DNA from: Actinokineospora spheciospongiae
GTDB lineage: Bacteria > Actinomycetota > Actinomycetes > Mycobacteriales > Pseudonocardiaceae
Length of the DNA stretch: 64,000 nucleotides
Assembly (NCBI RefSeq): GCF_000564855.1
Contig: NZ_AYXG01000039.1
Span: forward strand, 1-64,000
Direction: 5' to 3'
Position numbers and translations under genes: made by a program. Positions 31,348 to 40,664 of this stretch are shown one piece after another. The notes under the pieces are model-generated. The model was not told the DNA's origin. It made no database searches and was given only the letters and a program-made list of their open reading frames with translations. Positions within the stretch are counted from its first letter, which is position 1. Every line of letters begins with the position of its first letter.

Positions 31348-34300
31348 GCGCCCTGGAGACCCTGACCGCCATCGCCGCGCGCCTGCTGGAGTGCGACCCC
31401 GCCGGGCTGGACCCCGACACCGCGCCGCTGGAGCTGGGTTTCGACTCGCTGCTGGCGATCGGCCTGGCGCACGAGGCGGAGACCGCCCTGGGCGTCGTGC
31501 TGCCGGTGGGCGACATCCTCGCCGGGCGCACGCTGCGCGAGCTGGCCGAGTCCGCCACGGGCGGGTCCCGCGCGGCGGTCACCGCCGGGGAGCGGCCCGA
31601 CCGGCTGCCGCTGTCGGCGGCGCAGCGCCGGATGTGGGTGCTCGACCAGCTCGACCCCGGCGCGTACGTGCTGGTGGGCGCGATCCGGCTGCCGCGGGAG
31701 CCCGACGCCGCCGACCTGGCCGCGCGCCTGACGCGGGTGGCCGAGCGGCACGAGGTGCTGCGCACCGTCTTCCCGTCCGACGCCGACGGCCCGCACCAGC
31801 ACGTCCTGCCCGCCGGGTGGGTGGAGGTGGCGACGCTGCCCGAGGGCGCGGACGCGGTCGCGGCGCTGACCGCCGACCCGTTCGACCTGGCCCGGGGTCC
31901 GCTGGTGCGCGCCGCCGTGGTCGGCCGCGACCTGGTGCTGGCCGCGCACCACATCGTCTGCGACGGCTGGTCCCTCGACGTCGTGCTGGACGAGCTGACC
32001 GCCGAGGACCCCGCCCCGCCGCCCGTGCAGTACGCCGACTACAGCCTGTGGCACCACCGGGTGCTCGACTCCGGTGAGCGGGAGCGGCAACTGGCGCACT
32101 GGCGGGAGCGCTTCGCCGAGGTCCCCGCGCCGCTGGAGCTGCCGGTGGACCACGCGCGCACCACCGCCGACGGCGCGGGCGCGGTGCACGAGCACGTCGT
32201 CCCCGCCGAGGTGCGGGCCGCGCTGGCCGGGGTCGCCCGCGAACACGGCGTGACGACGTTCGTCGTGCTGCACGCCGCCTACGCCACCTTCCTGTCCCGG
32301 ATCACCGGGCAGACCGACGTCGTGGTGGCCACCCCGGTCGCCAACCGCCCCGACCCGGCGCTGGACCGGCTGGTCGGCTTCTTCGTCAACACCCTCGCGC
32401 TGCGCACCGACCTCGGCGACGCCCCGACGTTCGGGGTGCTGCTGCGCCGCTGCCGCGACACCCTGCTCGACGCGCAGCGCAACCAGGACCTGCCCTTCGA
32501 CGAACTGGTCGACGCCCTGGTGCCCACCCGGGCGCCGGGGGCGGCCCCGCTGGCGCAGACCATGCTGACTGTGCGCCGCCGCATCGATCGGGCCGGGGCC
32601 ACCGCCCGCGAGCTGCACACCGGGACGGCGAAGTTCGACCTGTCGCTGGACGTCGAGGACACCGGCGTGGAGTTCGCGCTGCGCTGGGAGTACCGCACGG
32701 CCCTGTTCGACGAGGCGACGATCGCCGGGTTCGCGGGCTGGTTCACCGTGCTGCTCCAGGGGATCGCCGACCGCCCGGGGTGGCCGGTGGACCACCTGCC
32801 GCTGCTGACCGCCGCCGAGATCACCGCCCGCGCCGACCTGGGCGAAGGGCTCCCGGTCACCAAGGCGCCGTCGGCGCTGTCGCGCTTCGCCCGCGCCACC
32901 CGCCGGTTCGCCGACCGCACGGCCCTACGGGCGGGGGCGGACACCGTCACTTACGCGGAGCTGTCCGCCCGGGTGCACGCGCTGGCGGACCGGTTGGTCG
33001 CGCTGGGCGCCGGGCCGGAGGCACTGGTGGGCCTGCACGCGGGCCGGGGCATCGACACCGTCGTGGGGTTGTGGGCGGTCCTGCACACCGGGGCGGGGTA
33101 CCTGCCGCTGGACCCGACGCACCCGCCGCGCAGGCTGGAGCAGATCGTCGCGGCGGCGGACCCGGTGGTGGTCCTCGCCGAGCCGGACCTGCCCGAACTC
33201 CCCGCGCGCACGATTCCGCTCACCGAAAAGTCCGATGTGGACGCAGACGTCCAGCGGACCGCCCCGCTCCCGGAGAACCTGGCCTACGTCCTCTACACCT
33301 CCGGCTCGACCGGGGTGCCCAAGGGCGTGGCGGTCACGCACGCGAACCTGGCGAACCTGCTGGTCGCCATGGACGAACTGCTCGCCGGGCACGACCAGCA
33401 GACCTGGCTGGCGCTGACCAGCACGGCGTTCGACATCTCCGTCGTCGAACTCATCTGGACCCTGACCACCGGCGCGACGGTCGTGTTCCCCGACGACTCC
33501 CCGGTCACCGACCAGCTCGACGGAATCACCCACCTGCAAACCACCCCGTCCTACGCCACGAAGCTGCTCACCCGGGACGTCTCCGCCCTGGCCGGGCTCG
33601 ACACGCTCTTGCTCGGTGGCGAAGCCATCTCCCCCGCCCTGCGCGAACTCCTCCACCAACTCCCCCACACCAGGCACATCAACGGCTACGGACCCACCGA
33701 AGCCACCGTCTACGCCACCACCGCACCCATCGACACCACCGCGGCGACCACCCCCATCGGCCTGCCCGTGCCCGGGGTGACCGCCCGCCCGCTGGACCGC
33801 GCGCTGGCCATCACCCCCACCACCGGTGAACTGTGCCTCGGCGGTGCCGGGGTGGCCCGCGGCTACCTGGGCAACCCACGGCTGACCGCCGCCCGCTTCA
33901 CCCCCGATCCGCATGGCGAACCCGGTGCGCGGGTGTACCGGACCGGCGACCTCGCGCACGCCGAACCCGATGGGGTGCTGCACTTCCACGGCCGCGCCGA
34001 CCAGCAGACCAAGGTCAACGGCTACCGGGTCGAACTCGGCGACATCACCGCCGCGCTCACCGCCCACCCGGCCGTCCGCGCCGCGCACACCGCCCTGACC
34101 CCGGGCCCGGAGATCACCTCCTACCTCGTCGGCGACGCGGACGAGACCGACCTGCGCGCGCACCTGCGCGGCCTGCTGCCGACGTGGATGCACCCCGCGC
34201 ACCTGGTGGCGCTGCCGGAGCTGCCGCTGACCGTCAACGGCAAGCTCGACACCGCGCGGCTGCCGCTGCCCGACCGGGCGGCGCGGGTGCACCGGGCGCC

Positions 34301-37300
34301 GGAGGGCGCCACCGAGCAGGTGCTGGCCTCGATCTGGGCGGAGCTGCTGGGCACCGCCGAGCCGGGGCGCGACGACGACTTCTTCGCCTCCGGCGGGCAG
34401 TCGCTGCTCGCCGCGCAACTGGCCGCCCGGGTGCGCGCCGCGCTGGGCAGGAAGCTGTCGGTGCGGGCGGTGTTCGAGCACCCCACGATCGCCGACCTGG
34501 CCGCGCACCTGGACACCTGCCCCCGGGGTGACACCGCGTCGCTGCCGCTGCCCCGGCCCGCCCGGCTGCCGCTGTCGGCGGCGCAGCGCCGCATCTGGGT
34601 GCAGGCCCAGTTGTCCACGAAGGACGCCTACGTCATCGCGGGCGCGGTGCGGATCACCGGCGAGGTCGACCCGGCCGAGCTGGGTGCCCGGCTGGACGCG
34701 CTGGTGGCCCGGCACGAGGCGCTGCGCACGGTGTTCCCGCACGACGCGGACGGCCCCCACCAGGTGGTCCACCCCGCGGGTCCGGTGCCGCTGCCGGTGA
34801 TCACCGCCGGGGAACGGCGGGAGCTGATCAACCGGCCGTTCGACCTGGGCACCGGGCCGCTGCTGCGCGCGGCGCTGGTCCCGGCCGACAGCGGGGTCGA
34901 ACTGCTCGTCGCGGTGCACCACATCGTCTGCGACGGCTGGTCGCTCGGCGTGCTGCTGGCCGAGCTGACCGGGTCGACCGCCGAGCCGCTGCCGTTGCAG
35001 TACGCCGACTACACCCTGGCCGAGGCGGACCACGACCACGCCGCGCACCTGGCGCACTGGCGGTCCCGGCTGGCCGACCTGCCCGACGCGCTGCGGCTGC
35101 CCACCGACCACCCGCGCCCGGTCGGCTCCGACGGCCGCGGCGCCAACCACCACCAGGTCCTCGACGCCGACCTCACCGAGCGGCTGCGCGCGTTCGCCGC
35201 CGAGCGCGGCGCGACCCTGTTCATGGTGGTGGCCGCCGCCTACGCGGCCCTGCTGGGCAGGCTGTCCCGGAGCACCGACGTGCTGATCGGCACCCCGGTC
35301 TCGCACCGGCCGGACCCGGCGCTGGAACCGCTGGTGGGGCTGTTCCTCAACACCGTGGCGCTGCGGCTGGACCTGTCCGACGACCCGACCGCCGCCGGGC
35401 TGGTGGCGCGGGCCAGGGACGCGGTGCTGGGCGCGCACGAGCACCAGGACGTGCCGTTCGAGCACGTCGTCCGGGAACTGGGCGCGGTCGCGGAACCGGA
35501 CGTGCACCCGGTGTTCCAGACCATGCTCTCGGTGCGGCCGGAGCTGCCCGGGGTCGTCACCGCCGACGGCGTGGAGTACCGGGCGAGCGCGGTCGACACC
35601 GGCACCGCGAAGTTCGACCTGTCGGTGGAGGTCGTCGGGATCGACGGCCCCGCGCCCGGCCTGCGCTGGGAGTACCGCACCGAGCTGTTCACCCCCGCCA
35701 CCGTGGCCGGGTTCGCCGGTCACCTGCGCACCCTGCTCGCCGCGATCGCCGATGCCCCGGCCACCCCGGTGAGCGCGCTGCCGGTGCTGACCGGCGTGCA
35801 GCGGGCGGCGGCGGTGGGGCACCGCGCCCCGGCGGGCACGACCGGCGTCCTGACCCGCTGGCGCGCGGCGCTGGCCCGCCACGGAGACCGGACCGCGCTC
35901 GTGCAGGGCGACCGGACGCTCACCTACACCGAACTGGCCGACCGCGCGCACGCCCTCGCCGCCCGGTTGCGCGCCGAGGGCGCCGGGCCGGAGTCGTTGG
36001 TGGGCCTGCACAGCGTGCGCGGGGTGGACACCGTGGTCGGGCTGTGGGCGACCCTGCTCACCGGCGCCGCCTACCTGCCGCTGGACCCCACGCACCCGCC
36101 CGCCCGGCTGCGCCGGATCACCGACGACGCGAACCCGGTCGCCGTCCTCACCGAACCGGCGGCAGGCCCGGCGCCGACGACCGGCGTTCCGGTGCTGGAC
36201 CTGAACTCCGACCACCTGGCCGATCAACCAGCCGCGACCGACCCGGGCGTGGACCCGCACCCGGAGTCGCTGGCCTACGTCCTCTACACCTCCGGCTCGA
36301 CCGGCGTGCCCAAGGGCGTGGCGGTCACGCACGCGAACCTGGCGAACCTGCTGCACGCCATGGACGACCTGCTGGGCACCCCGGAACCGCAGACCTGGCT
36401 CGCGCTGACCAGCCCGGCGTTCGACATCTCCGTGGTCGAACTCGTCTGGACGCTGACCACGGGCGCGACCGTCGTCCTCCCCGACGCGGGCGACGAGTCG
36501 GCGGCCCTGCCCGGGGTCACGCACCTGCAAACCACCCCGTCCTACGCCACCAGGCTCCTCACCCGCGACACCGCCGCGCTGTCCGGCCTCACCACACTGA
36601 TGCTCGGCGGTGAAGCCATCTCCCCCGCCCTGCGCGAACTCCTGCACCAACTCCCCCACACCAGGCACATCAACGGCTACGGACCCACCGAAGCCACCGT
36701 CTACGCCACCACCGCACCCATCGACACCACCGCGACCACCACTCCCATCGGCACCGCTGTGCCCGGGACCGGCGCGGTCGTGCTGGAGCCGTCGCTGCTG
36801 CCCGCACCCGACCACGTGATCGGCCGGTTGCACCTGTCCGGCGCCGGGGTCAGCCGCGGCTACCTGGGCAACCCCCGGCTCACCGCGCAGCGGTTCCGCC
36901 CCGACCCGTACGGCGAGCCGGGCGCGCGGGTGTACGACACCGGGGACCTGGCCCACCGCGACCCGGGCGGTGTGCTGCACTTCCACGGCCGCGCCGACCA
37001 GCAGACCAAGGTCAACGGCTACCGGGTGGAACTCGGCGAGGTGACCGCCGTCCTGGTGCGCCACCCCGCCGTCCGCTCGGCGCACACCACCCTCGGCCCG
37101 GACGGCGACATAGTGTCCTATGTGGTCTGGGCGGGTGAGCCCGCCGCCGACGCGCTGGCCGCCCACCTCGGCGAGCAGTTGCCCGCCTGGATGCGCCCGG
37201 CCCACCTGCTGCCGCTCGACGAACTCCCGCTGACCGTCAACGGCAAGCTCGACACCCGCCGCCTCCCGGCCCCGACCACCGCCCCCGCGCCGCCCACCCC

Positions 37301-40300
37301 GCCGCGGACCGCGGCCGAACACCTGGTCGCGGCGCTGTTCGCCGAGCTGCTGGGGGTCCCGGTCGACTCCACCGCCGACGACTTCTTCCGCCGCGGCGGG
37401 CACTCCCTGCTGGCCACCCGACTGGCCGCCCGCCTCGGGCTGCCGCTGCGCGCGGTCTTCGACCACCCCACGGTCGGTGCCCTCGCCGCGCACCTCAACA
37501 CCACCGGGACCGCCCCCACGCCCGCCCGGCGGCCCCGACCCGACCGGCTGCCGCTGTCCCCGGCGCAGCGCAGGCTGTGGTTCCTGGAACAGCTCGCGCC
37601 CGGCGCCTACGCGGTCCCCGTCTCGGTCCGCATCAGCCCCCGGATCGACCACGCCCGGCTCGCCGCCGCGCTGGACGGCCTGGTGGCGCGGCACGAGGCG
37701 CTGCGCACGACGTTCCCGCACGACGCCGACGGCCCGGTGCAGCACATCGCCGAACCCGCGCCGACCCCGCTGCCCGTGCTCGACGCGGAGCGGGTGGCGG
37801 CGTGGCGGGACGCGCCGTTCGACCTCGCCGAGGGGCCGCTGGTGCGGGCGGCGGTCGTCGAGCACGCCGACTCGACCGAGCTGCTGCTCGTGCTGCACCA
37901 CAGCACCTGCGACGGCTGGTCGCTGGACCTGCTGCTGGACGAGCTGGTCGCCACCCTGGACGGCACCCCGCCGACCGACGAGCCCGCGCAGTGCGCCGAC
38001 CACACCCTGTGGCAGGCCGACCTCCTCGCGGGCGGCGAGCGCGACCGGCAACTGGGCTACTGGCGGACCCGGCTCGCCGACCCGCCCGCGGCGCTGCTGC
38101 TGCCCACCGACCGCCCGCGCCCCGACGGCCCCACCGTGCACGGCGCGCAGCACACCCACGCCCTGCCCACCGAGGTCGCCACAGGTCTACGCGACCTCGC
38201 GGCGGCCCACGGCACCACCGTCTTCGCCGCCCTCTACGCCGCCTACACCGTCCTGCTCACCCGCCTCAGTGGACAGTCCGATGTGGTCGTGGGCACCCCG
38301 GTGGCCAACCGCACCGGGACCGAACTGGCCTCCGTCGTCGGCTTCCTGGCGAACACACTGGCCCTGCGCACCCCGGTCGAGCCGTCGACCCCGTTCGCGG
38401 CGCTGCTCGACCGCTGCCACCGCACGCTGGTCGAGGCGCAGGAGCACCAGGACCTGCCGTTCGAGGAGATCGTCGACGAGCTGCGGCTGCCGCGCGACCA
38501 CACCCGCAACCCCCTGTTCCAGGCCATGCTCACCCTGCGGCACGAACGCGGCGGGCGCACCGCCGCCGGGCACGCGATCACCACGGTGGGCGAGGACACC
38601 GGCACCGCCAAGGCCGACCTGACCCTGGCCGTGCACCAAGACCCGGCGGGCGGGCTGGAACTGCGCTGGGAGTACCCGACGGAACTGTTCGACGCGGCCA
38701 CCGCCGCCCGGTTCGCCGAGTGCTTCACCGTGCTCACCGCCGCCGCGGTCTCCGCACCGGAGACCGCCGTCGACGCGCTGCCCCTGCTGTCACCCGAGGC
38801 CCGCGACCGCGCGATCGCCTCGGGCACCACCGACGCCACGCCCGACGCGCACGTTCTCGTGCTCGACGGGTTCGCCGCGCGGGTCGCCGAAACCCCGGAC
38901 GCGGTCGCGCTGCGCGACGACTCCGGCGCGCTGACCTACGGCGAGCTGGACCGCCGCTCCCGCGACCTGGCCGCGCACCTGCGCGGGCTCGGCGTCGGCC
39001 CGGACACCCTGGTCGGCCTGCACGCCCACCGCGGCACCGGCCTGGTGGTCGGGATCGTCGCCATCCTGCGCGCGGGCGGCGCCTACCTGCCGCTGGACCC
39101 GGCGTACCCGCCCGCCCGGGTGCGGGCGATCGTCTCCGACGCCCGCCCGCCGGTGGTGCTGTTCGACGCGCCACTGCCCGAACTGGCCGGGGTCACCGCG
39201 GTCCCGCTGGACCTCCCGCTGCCCACGGCCGACGACCCGGTCACCGTGCACCCGGGGAACCTGGCCTACGTCATCTACACCTCCGGTTCCACCGGCACCC
39301 CCAAGGGTGTCGCCGTCACCCACGCGAACCTCGCCTCCTCCACGGCGGCTCGGTCGGGCGTCTACGACGGCCCGGTGCGCGGGTTCGTGCTGGTGTCCTC
39401 CCCCGCGTTCGACACCTCCGTGGCGTCGATCTTCTGGAGCCTCACCGCGGGCGCCGAACTGCACCTGCCCGCAGACGGGGCGCAGCTCGACCTGGATCAC
39501 CTGGAGTCGTTGCTGCGCAAGCCCTCGGCCAGCCACCTGGTCTGCCTGCCCTCGCTCTGGCGGCTGCTGCTGGCGCGGTTCGAGGGCGATCCGGGCGCGC
39601 TCCGGGTGGTGGCCGTCGCGGGTGAGCCGGTCGACCCGGCGCTGGTGGACCTGCACCACCGGACCTGCCCGGACGTGGCGCTGTTCAACGAGTACGGGCC
39701 GACCGAGAACACCGTCTGGAGCACGGCGGCACGCCTGTCGCCCGGTACCGCCGTGTCGATCGGCGCGCCGATTCCCGGCTCCGGGGCGCACGTCCTCGAC
39801 GCCCGGCTGGAGCCCTGCCCGGACGGCGTTGTCGGCGAGGTGTGGCTGACCGGGTCCGGTCTGGCCCGCGGCTACCTGCGAAATGCGCGGCTCACCGCGA
39901 ACCGCTTCCGCCCCGACCCGCACGGTGCTCCCGGGACCCGCGCCTACCGGACCGGCGACCTGGCGCACCGCGCCGCCGACGGGCGGCTGTCCTTCCGCGG
40001 CCGGGTCGACGCCCAGGTCAAGATCCGCGGCTACCGGGTCGAACCGGACGAGGTGACCGCGACCCTGCTGCGCCACCCCGCCGTCTCCGCCGCGCACACG
40101 GTGGTGCGCCAAGGCCCGGGCGGTCCCGAACTGGTGGCCTACACCGTCGCCGACACCACCCCGGCCGAGTTGCGGGCGCACCTGGCCGGGCACCTGCCCG
40201 ACTGGCTGCGCCCCGCGCACCTGGTCGCACTGCCCGCCCTTCCGTTGACCCCCAACGGCAAAGTCGACGCCCAAGCCCTGCCCGCGCCGACCCCGGAGTC

Positions 40301-40664
40301 CGTTGCCGGCGCCGCCCCCACCACCCCCGCCGAGGAGCGGGTGAGCGAGGTGCTGCGGCAGCTACTGGGCACCGGGGGCATCGGCGTCGACCACAGCTTC
40401 TTCGAGCTGGGCGCGCACTCGCTGCTGCTGGTGCAGGCGTGCGAACTGCTGCGGCCGATGCGCGCGGACCTGCGGGTGGTCGACCTGTTCCGCTACCCGA
40501 CCGTCCGCACGCTGGCCGCCTACCTCTCCGGCGGGCCACAGCGGACCGACTCCCCCGCGGTCGACCCCGGCTCCGGCCGGGCCCGGCTGACCCGCCGCCG
40601 CGCCCGCGCCGCGCGGGTGCCCGACCGCACCGAGCCGATGACCGAGCCGATGGAGGCACCGTGA
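31344..40664 (+). CDS. Trimodular NRPS with N-terminal loading carrier: ACP-C-A-PCP-C-A-PCP-C-A-PCP
   Basis: 3106 aa. Carrier 1 (Ser35 in LGFDSLL) receives the acyl chain from FAAL. C1 has HHIVCDGWS (His203), A1 is ~515-970 and PCP1 has Ser1020. C2 has HHIVCDGWS (His1193), A2 is ~1510-1970 and PCP2 has Ser2021 in GGHS. C3 has HHSTCDGWS (His2186), A3 is ~2507-2975 and PCP3 has Ser3026 in LGAHS. My hand-read ten-residue pocket codes are A1 DIVQLGGVYK, A2 DIVQMGGVYK and A3 DTACAAEVWK. A1 and A2 are nearly the same and probably choose the same residue; none matches a code I can name safely (A1/A2 are nearest to Gly-type DILQLGLIWK). No epimerase or methyltransferase domain. The ~75-residue tail after PCP3 is Arg/Pro-rich and may be a docking element for NRPS2. 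Linked to its neighbours by 4-bp overlaps on both sides. Confidence 0.95.
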   Translation: MSALETLTAIAARLLECDPAGLDPDTAPLELGFDSLLAIGLAHEAETALGVVLPVGDILAGRTLRELAESATGGSRAAVTAGERPDRLPLSAAQRRMWVLDQLDPGAYVLVGAIRLPREPDAADLAARLTRVAERHEVLRTVFPSDADGPHQHVLPAGWVEVATLPEGADAVAALTADPFDLARGPLVRAAVVGRDLVLAAHHIVCDGWSLDVVLDELTAEDPAPPPVQYADYSLWHHRVLDSGERERQLAHWRERFAEVPAPLELPVDHARTTADGAGAVHEHVVPAEVRAALAGVAREHGVTTFVVLHAAYATFLSRITGQTDVVVATPVANRPDPALDRLVGFFVNTLALRTDLGDAPTFGVLLRRCRDTLLDAQRNQDLPFDELVDALVPTRAPGAAPLAQTMLTVRRRIDRAGATARELHTGTAKFDLSLDVEDTGVEFALRWEYRTALFDEATIAGFAGWFTVLLQGIADRPGWPVDHLPLLTAAEITARADLGEGLPVTKAPSALSRFARATRRFADRTALRAGADTVTYAELSARVHALADRLVALGAGPEALVGLHAGRGIDTVVGLWAVLHTGAGYLPLDPTHPPRRLEQIVAAADPVVVLAEPDLPELPARTIPLTEKSDVDADVQRTAPLPENLAYVLYTSGSTGVPKGVAVTHANLANLLVAMDELLAGHDQQTWLALTSTAFDISVVELIWTLTTGATVVFPDDSPVTDQLDGITHLQTTPSYATKLLTRDVSALAGLDTLLLGGEAISPALRELLHQLPHTRHINGYGPTEATVYATTAPIDTTAATTPIGLPVPGVTARPLDRALAITPTTGELCLGGAGVARGYLGNPRLTAARFTPDPHGEPGARVYRTGDLAHAEPDGVLHFHGRADQQTKVNGYRVELGDITAALTAHPAVRAAHTALTPGPEITSYLVGDADETDLRAHLRGLLPTWMHPAHLVALPELPLTVNGKLDTARLPLPDRAARVHRAPEGATEQVLASIWAELLGTAEPGRDDDFFASGGQSLLAAQLAARVRAALGRKLSVRAVFEHPTIADLAAHLDTCPRGDTASLPLPRPARLPLSAAQRRIWVQAQLSTKDAYVIAGAVRITGEVDPAELGARLDALVARHEALRTVFPHDADGPHQVVHPAGPVPLPVITAGERRELINRPFDLGTGPLLRAALVPADSGVELLVAVHHIVCDGWSLGVLLAELTGSTAEPLPLQYADYTLAEADHDHAAHLAHWRSRLADLPDALRLPTDHPRPVGSDGRGANHHQVLDADLTERLRAFAAERGATLFMVVAAAYAALLGRLSRSTDVLIGTPVSHRPDPALEPLVGLFLNTVALRLDLSDDPTAAGLVARARDAVLGAHEHQDVPFEHVVRELGAVAEPDVHPVFQTMLSVRPELPGVVTADGVEYRASAVDTGTAKFDLSVEVVGIDGPAPGLRWEYRTELFTPATVAGFAGHLRTLLAAIADAPATPVSALPVLTGVQRAAAVGHRAPAGTTGVLTRWRAALARHGDRTALVQGDRTLTYTELADRAHALAARLRAEGAGPESLVGLHSVRGVDTVVGLWATLLTGAAYLPLDPTHPPARLRRITDDANPVAVLTEPAAGPAPTTGVPVLDLNSDHLADQPAATDPGVDPHPESLAYVLYTSGSTGVPKGVAVTHANLANLLHAMDDLLGTPEPQTWLALTSPAFDISVVELVWTLTTGATVVLPDAGDESAALPGVTHLQTTPSYATRLLTRDTAALSGLTTLMLGGEAISPALRELLHQLPHTRHINGYGPTEATVYATTAPIDTTATTTPIGTAVPGTGAVVLEPSLLPAPDHVIGRLHLSGAGVSRGYLGNPRLTAQRFRPDPYGEPGARVYDTGDLAHRDPGGVLHFHGRADQQTKVNGYRVELGEVTAVLVRHPAVRSAHTTLGPDGDIVSYVVWAGEPAADALAAHLGEQLPAWMRPAHLLPLDELPLTVNGKLDTRRLPAPTTAPAPPTPPRTAAEHLVAALFAELLGVPVDSTADDFFRRGGHSLLATRLAARLGLPLRAVFDHPTVGALAAHLNTTGTAPTPARRPRPDRLPLSPAQRRLWFLEQLAPGAYAVPVSVRISPRIDHARLAAALDGLVARHEALRTTFPHDADGPVQHIAEPAPTPLPVLDAERVAAWRDAPFDLAEGPLVRAAVVEHADSTELLLVLHHSTCDGWSLDLLLDELVATLDGTPPTDEPAQCADHTLWQADLLAGGERDRQLGYWRTRLADPPAALLLPTDRPRPDGPTVHGAQHTHALPTEVATGLRDLAAAHGTTVFAALYAAYTVLLTRLSGQSDVVVGTPVANRTGTELASVVGFLANTLALRTPVEPSTPFAALLDRCHRTLVEAQEHQDLPFEEIVDELRLPRDHTRNPLFQAMLTLRHERGGRTAAGHAITTVGEDTGTAKADLTLAVHQDPAGGLELRWEYPTELFDAATAARFAECFTVLTAAAVSAPETAVDALPLLSPEARDRAIASGTTDATPDAHVLVLDGFAARVAETPDAVALRDDSGALTYGELDRRSRDLAAHLRGLGVGPDTLVGLHAHRGTGLVVGIVAILRAGGAYLPLDPAYPPARVRAIVSDARPPVVLFDAPLPELAGVTAVPLDLPLPTADDPVTVHPGNLAYVIYTSGSTGTPKGVAVTHANLASSTAARSGVYDGPVRGFVLVSSPAFDTSVASIFWSLTAGAELHLPADGAQLDLDHLESLLRKPSASHLVCLPSLWRLLLARFEGDPGALRVVAVAGEPVDPALVDLHHRTCPDVALFNEYGPTENTVWSTAARLSPGTAVSIGAPIPGSGAHVLDARLEPCPDGVVGEVWLTGSGLARGYLRNARLTANRFRPDPHGAPGTRAYRTGDLAHRAADGRLSFRGRVDAQVKIRGYRVEPDEVTATLLRHPAVSAAHTVVRQGPGGPELVAYTVADTTPAELRAHLAGHLPDWLRPAHLVALPALPLTPNGKVDAQALPAPTPESVAGAAPTTPAEERVSEVLRQLLGTGGIGVDHSFFELGAHSLLLVQACELLRPMRADLRVVDLFRYPTVRTLAAYLSGGPQRTDSPAVDPGSGRARLTRRRARAARVPDRTEPMTEPMEAP
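33281..33743 (+). repeat. Duplicated A-domain tract, copy 1
   Basis: Core of A1. It matches 36272-36734 at an offset of 2,991 bp, with long identical runs. One run of about 90 nt covers the stretch encoding 'LPHTRHINGYGPTEATVYATTAPIDTTA', and another of about 80 nt covers the 'AYVLYTSGSTGVPKGVAVTHANLANLL' stretch. Identity extends to synonymous positions. Confidence 0.85.
36272..36734 (+). repeat. Duplicated A-domain tract, copy 2
   Basis: Core of A2, partner of 33281-33743. The offset of 2,991 bp equals one C-A-PCP module (997 codons). The surrounding C and PCP domains are clearly less alike than these tracts. Confidence 0.85.

Noticed and set aside
32925-38159. A 1744-codon minus-strand frame opposite the NRPS
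   Set aside because: Repeats mirror the NRPS domains on the other strand; Gly/Arg/Val/Gln composition; no domain.
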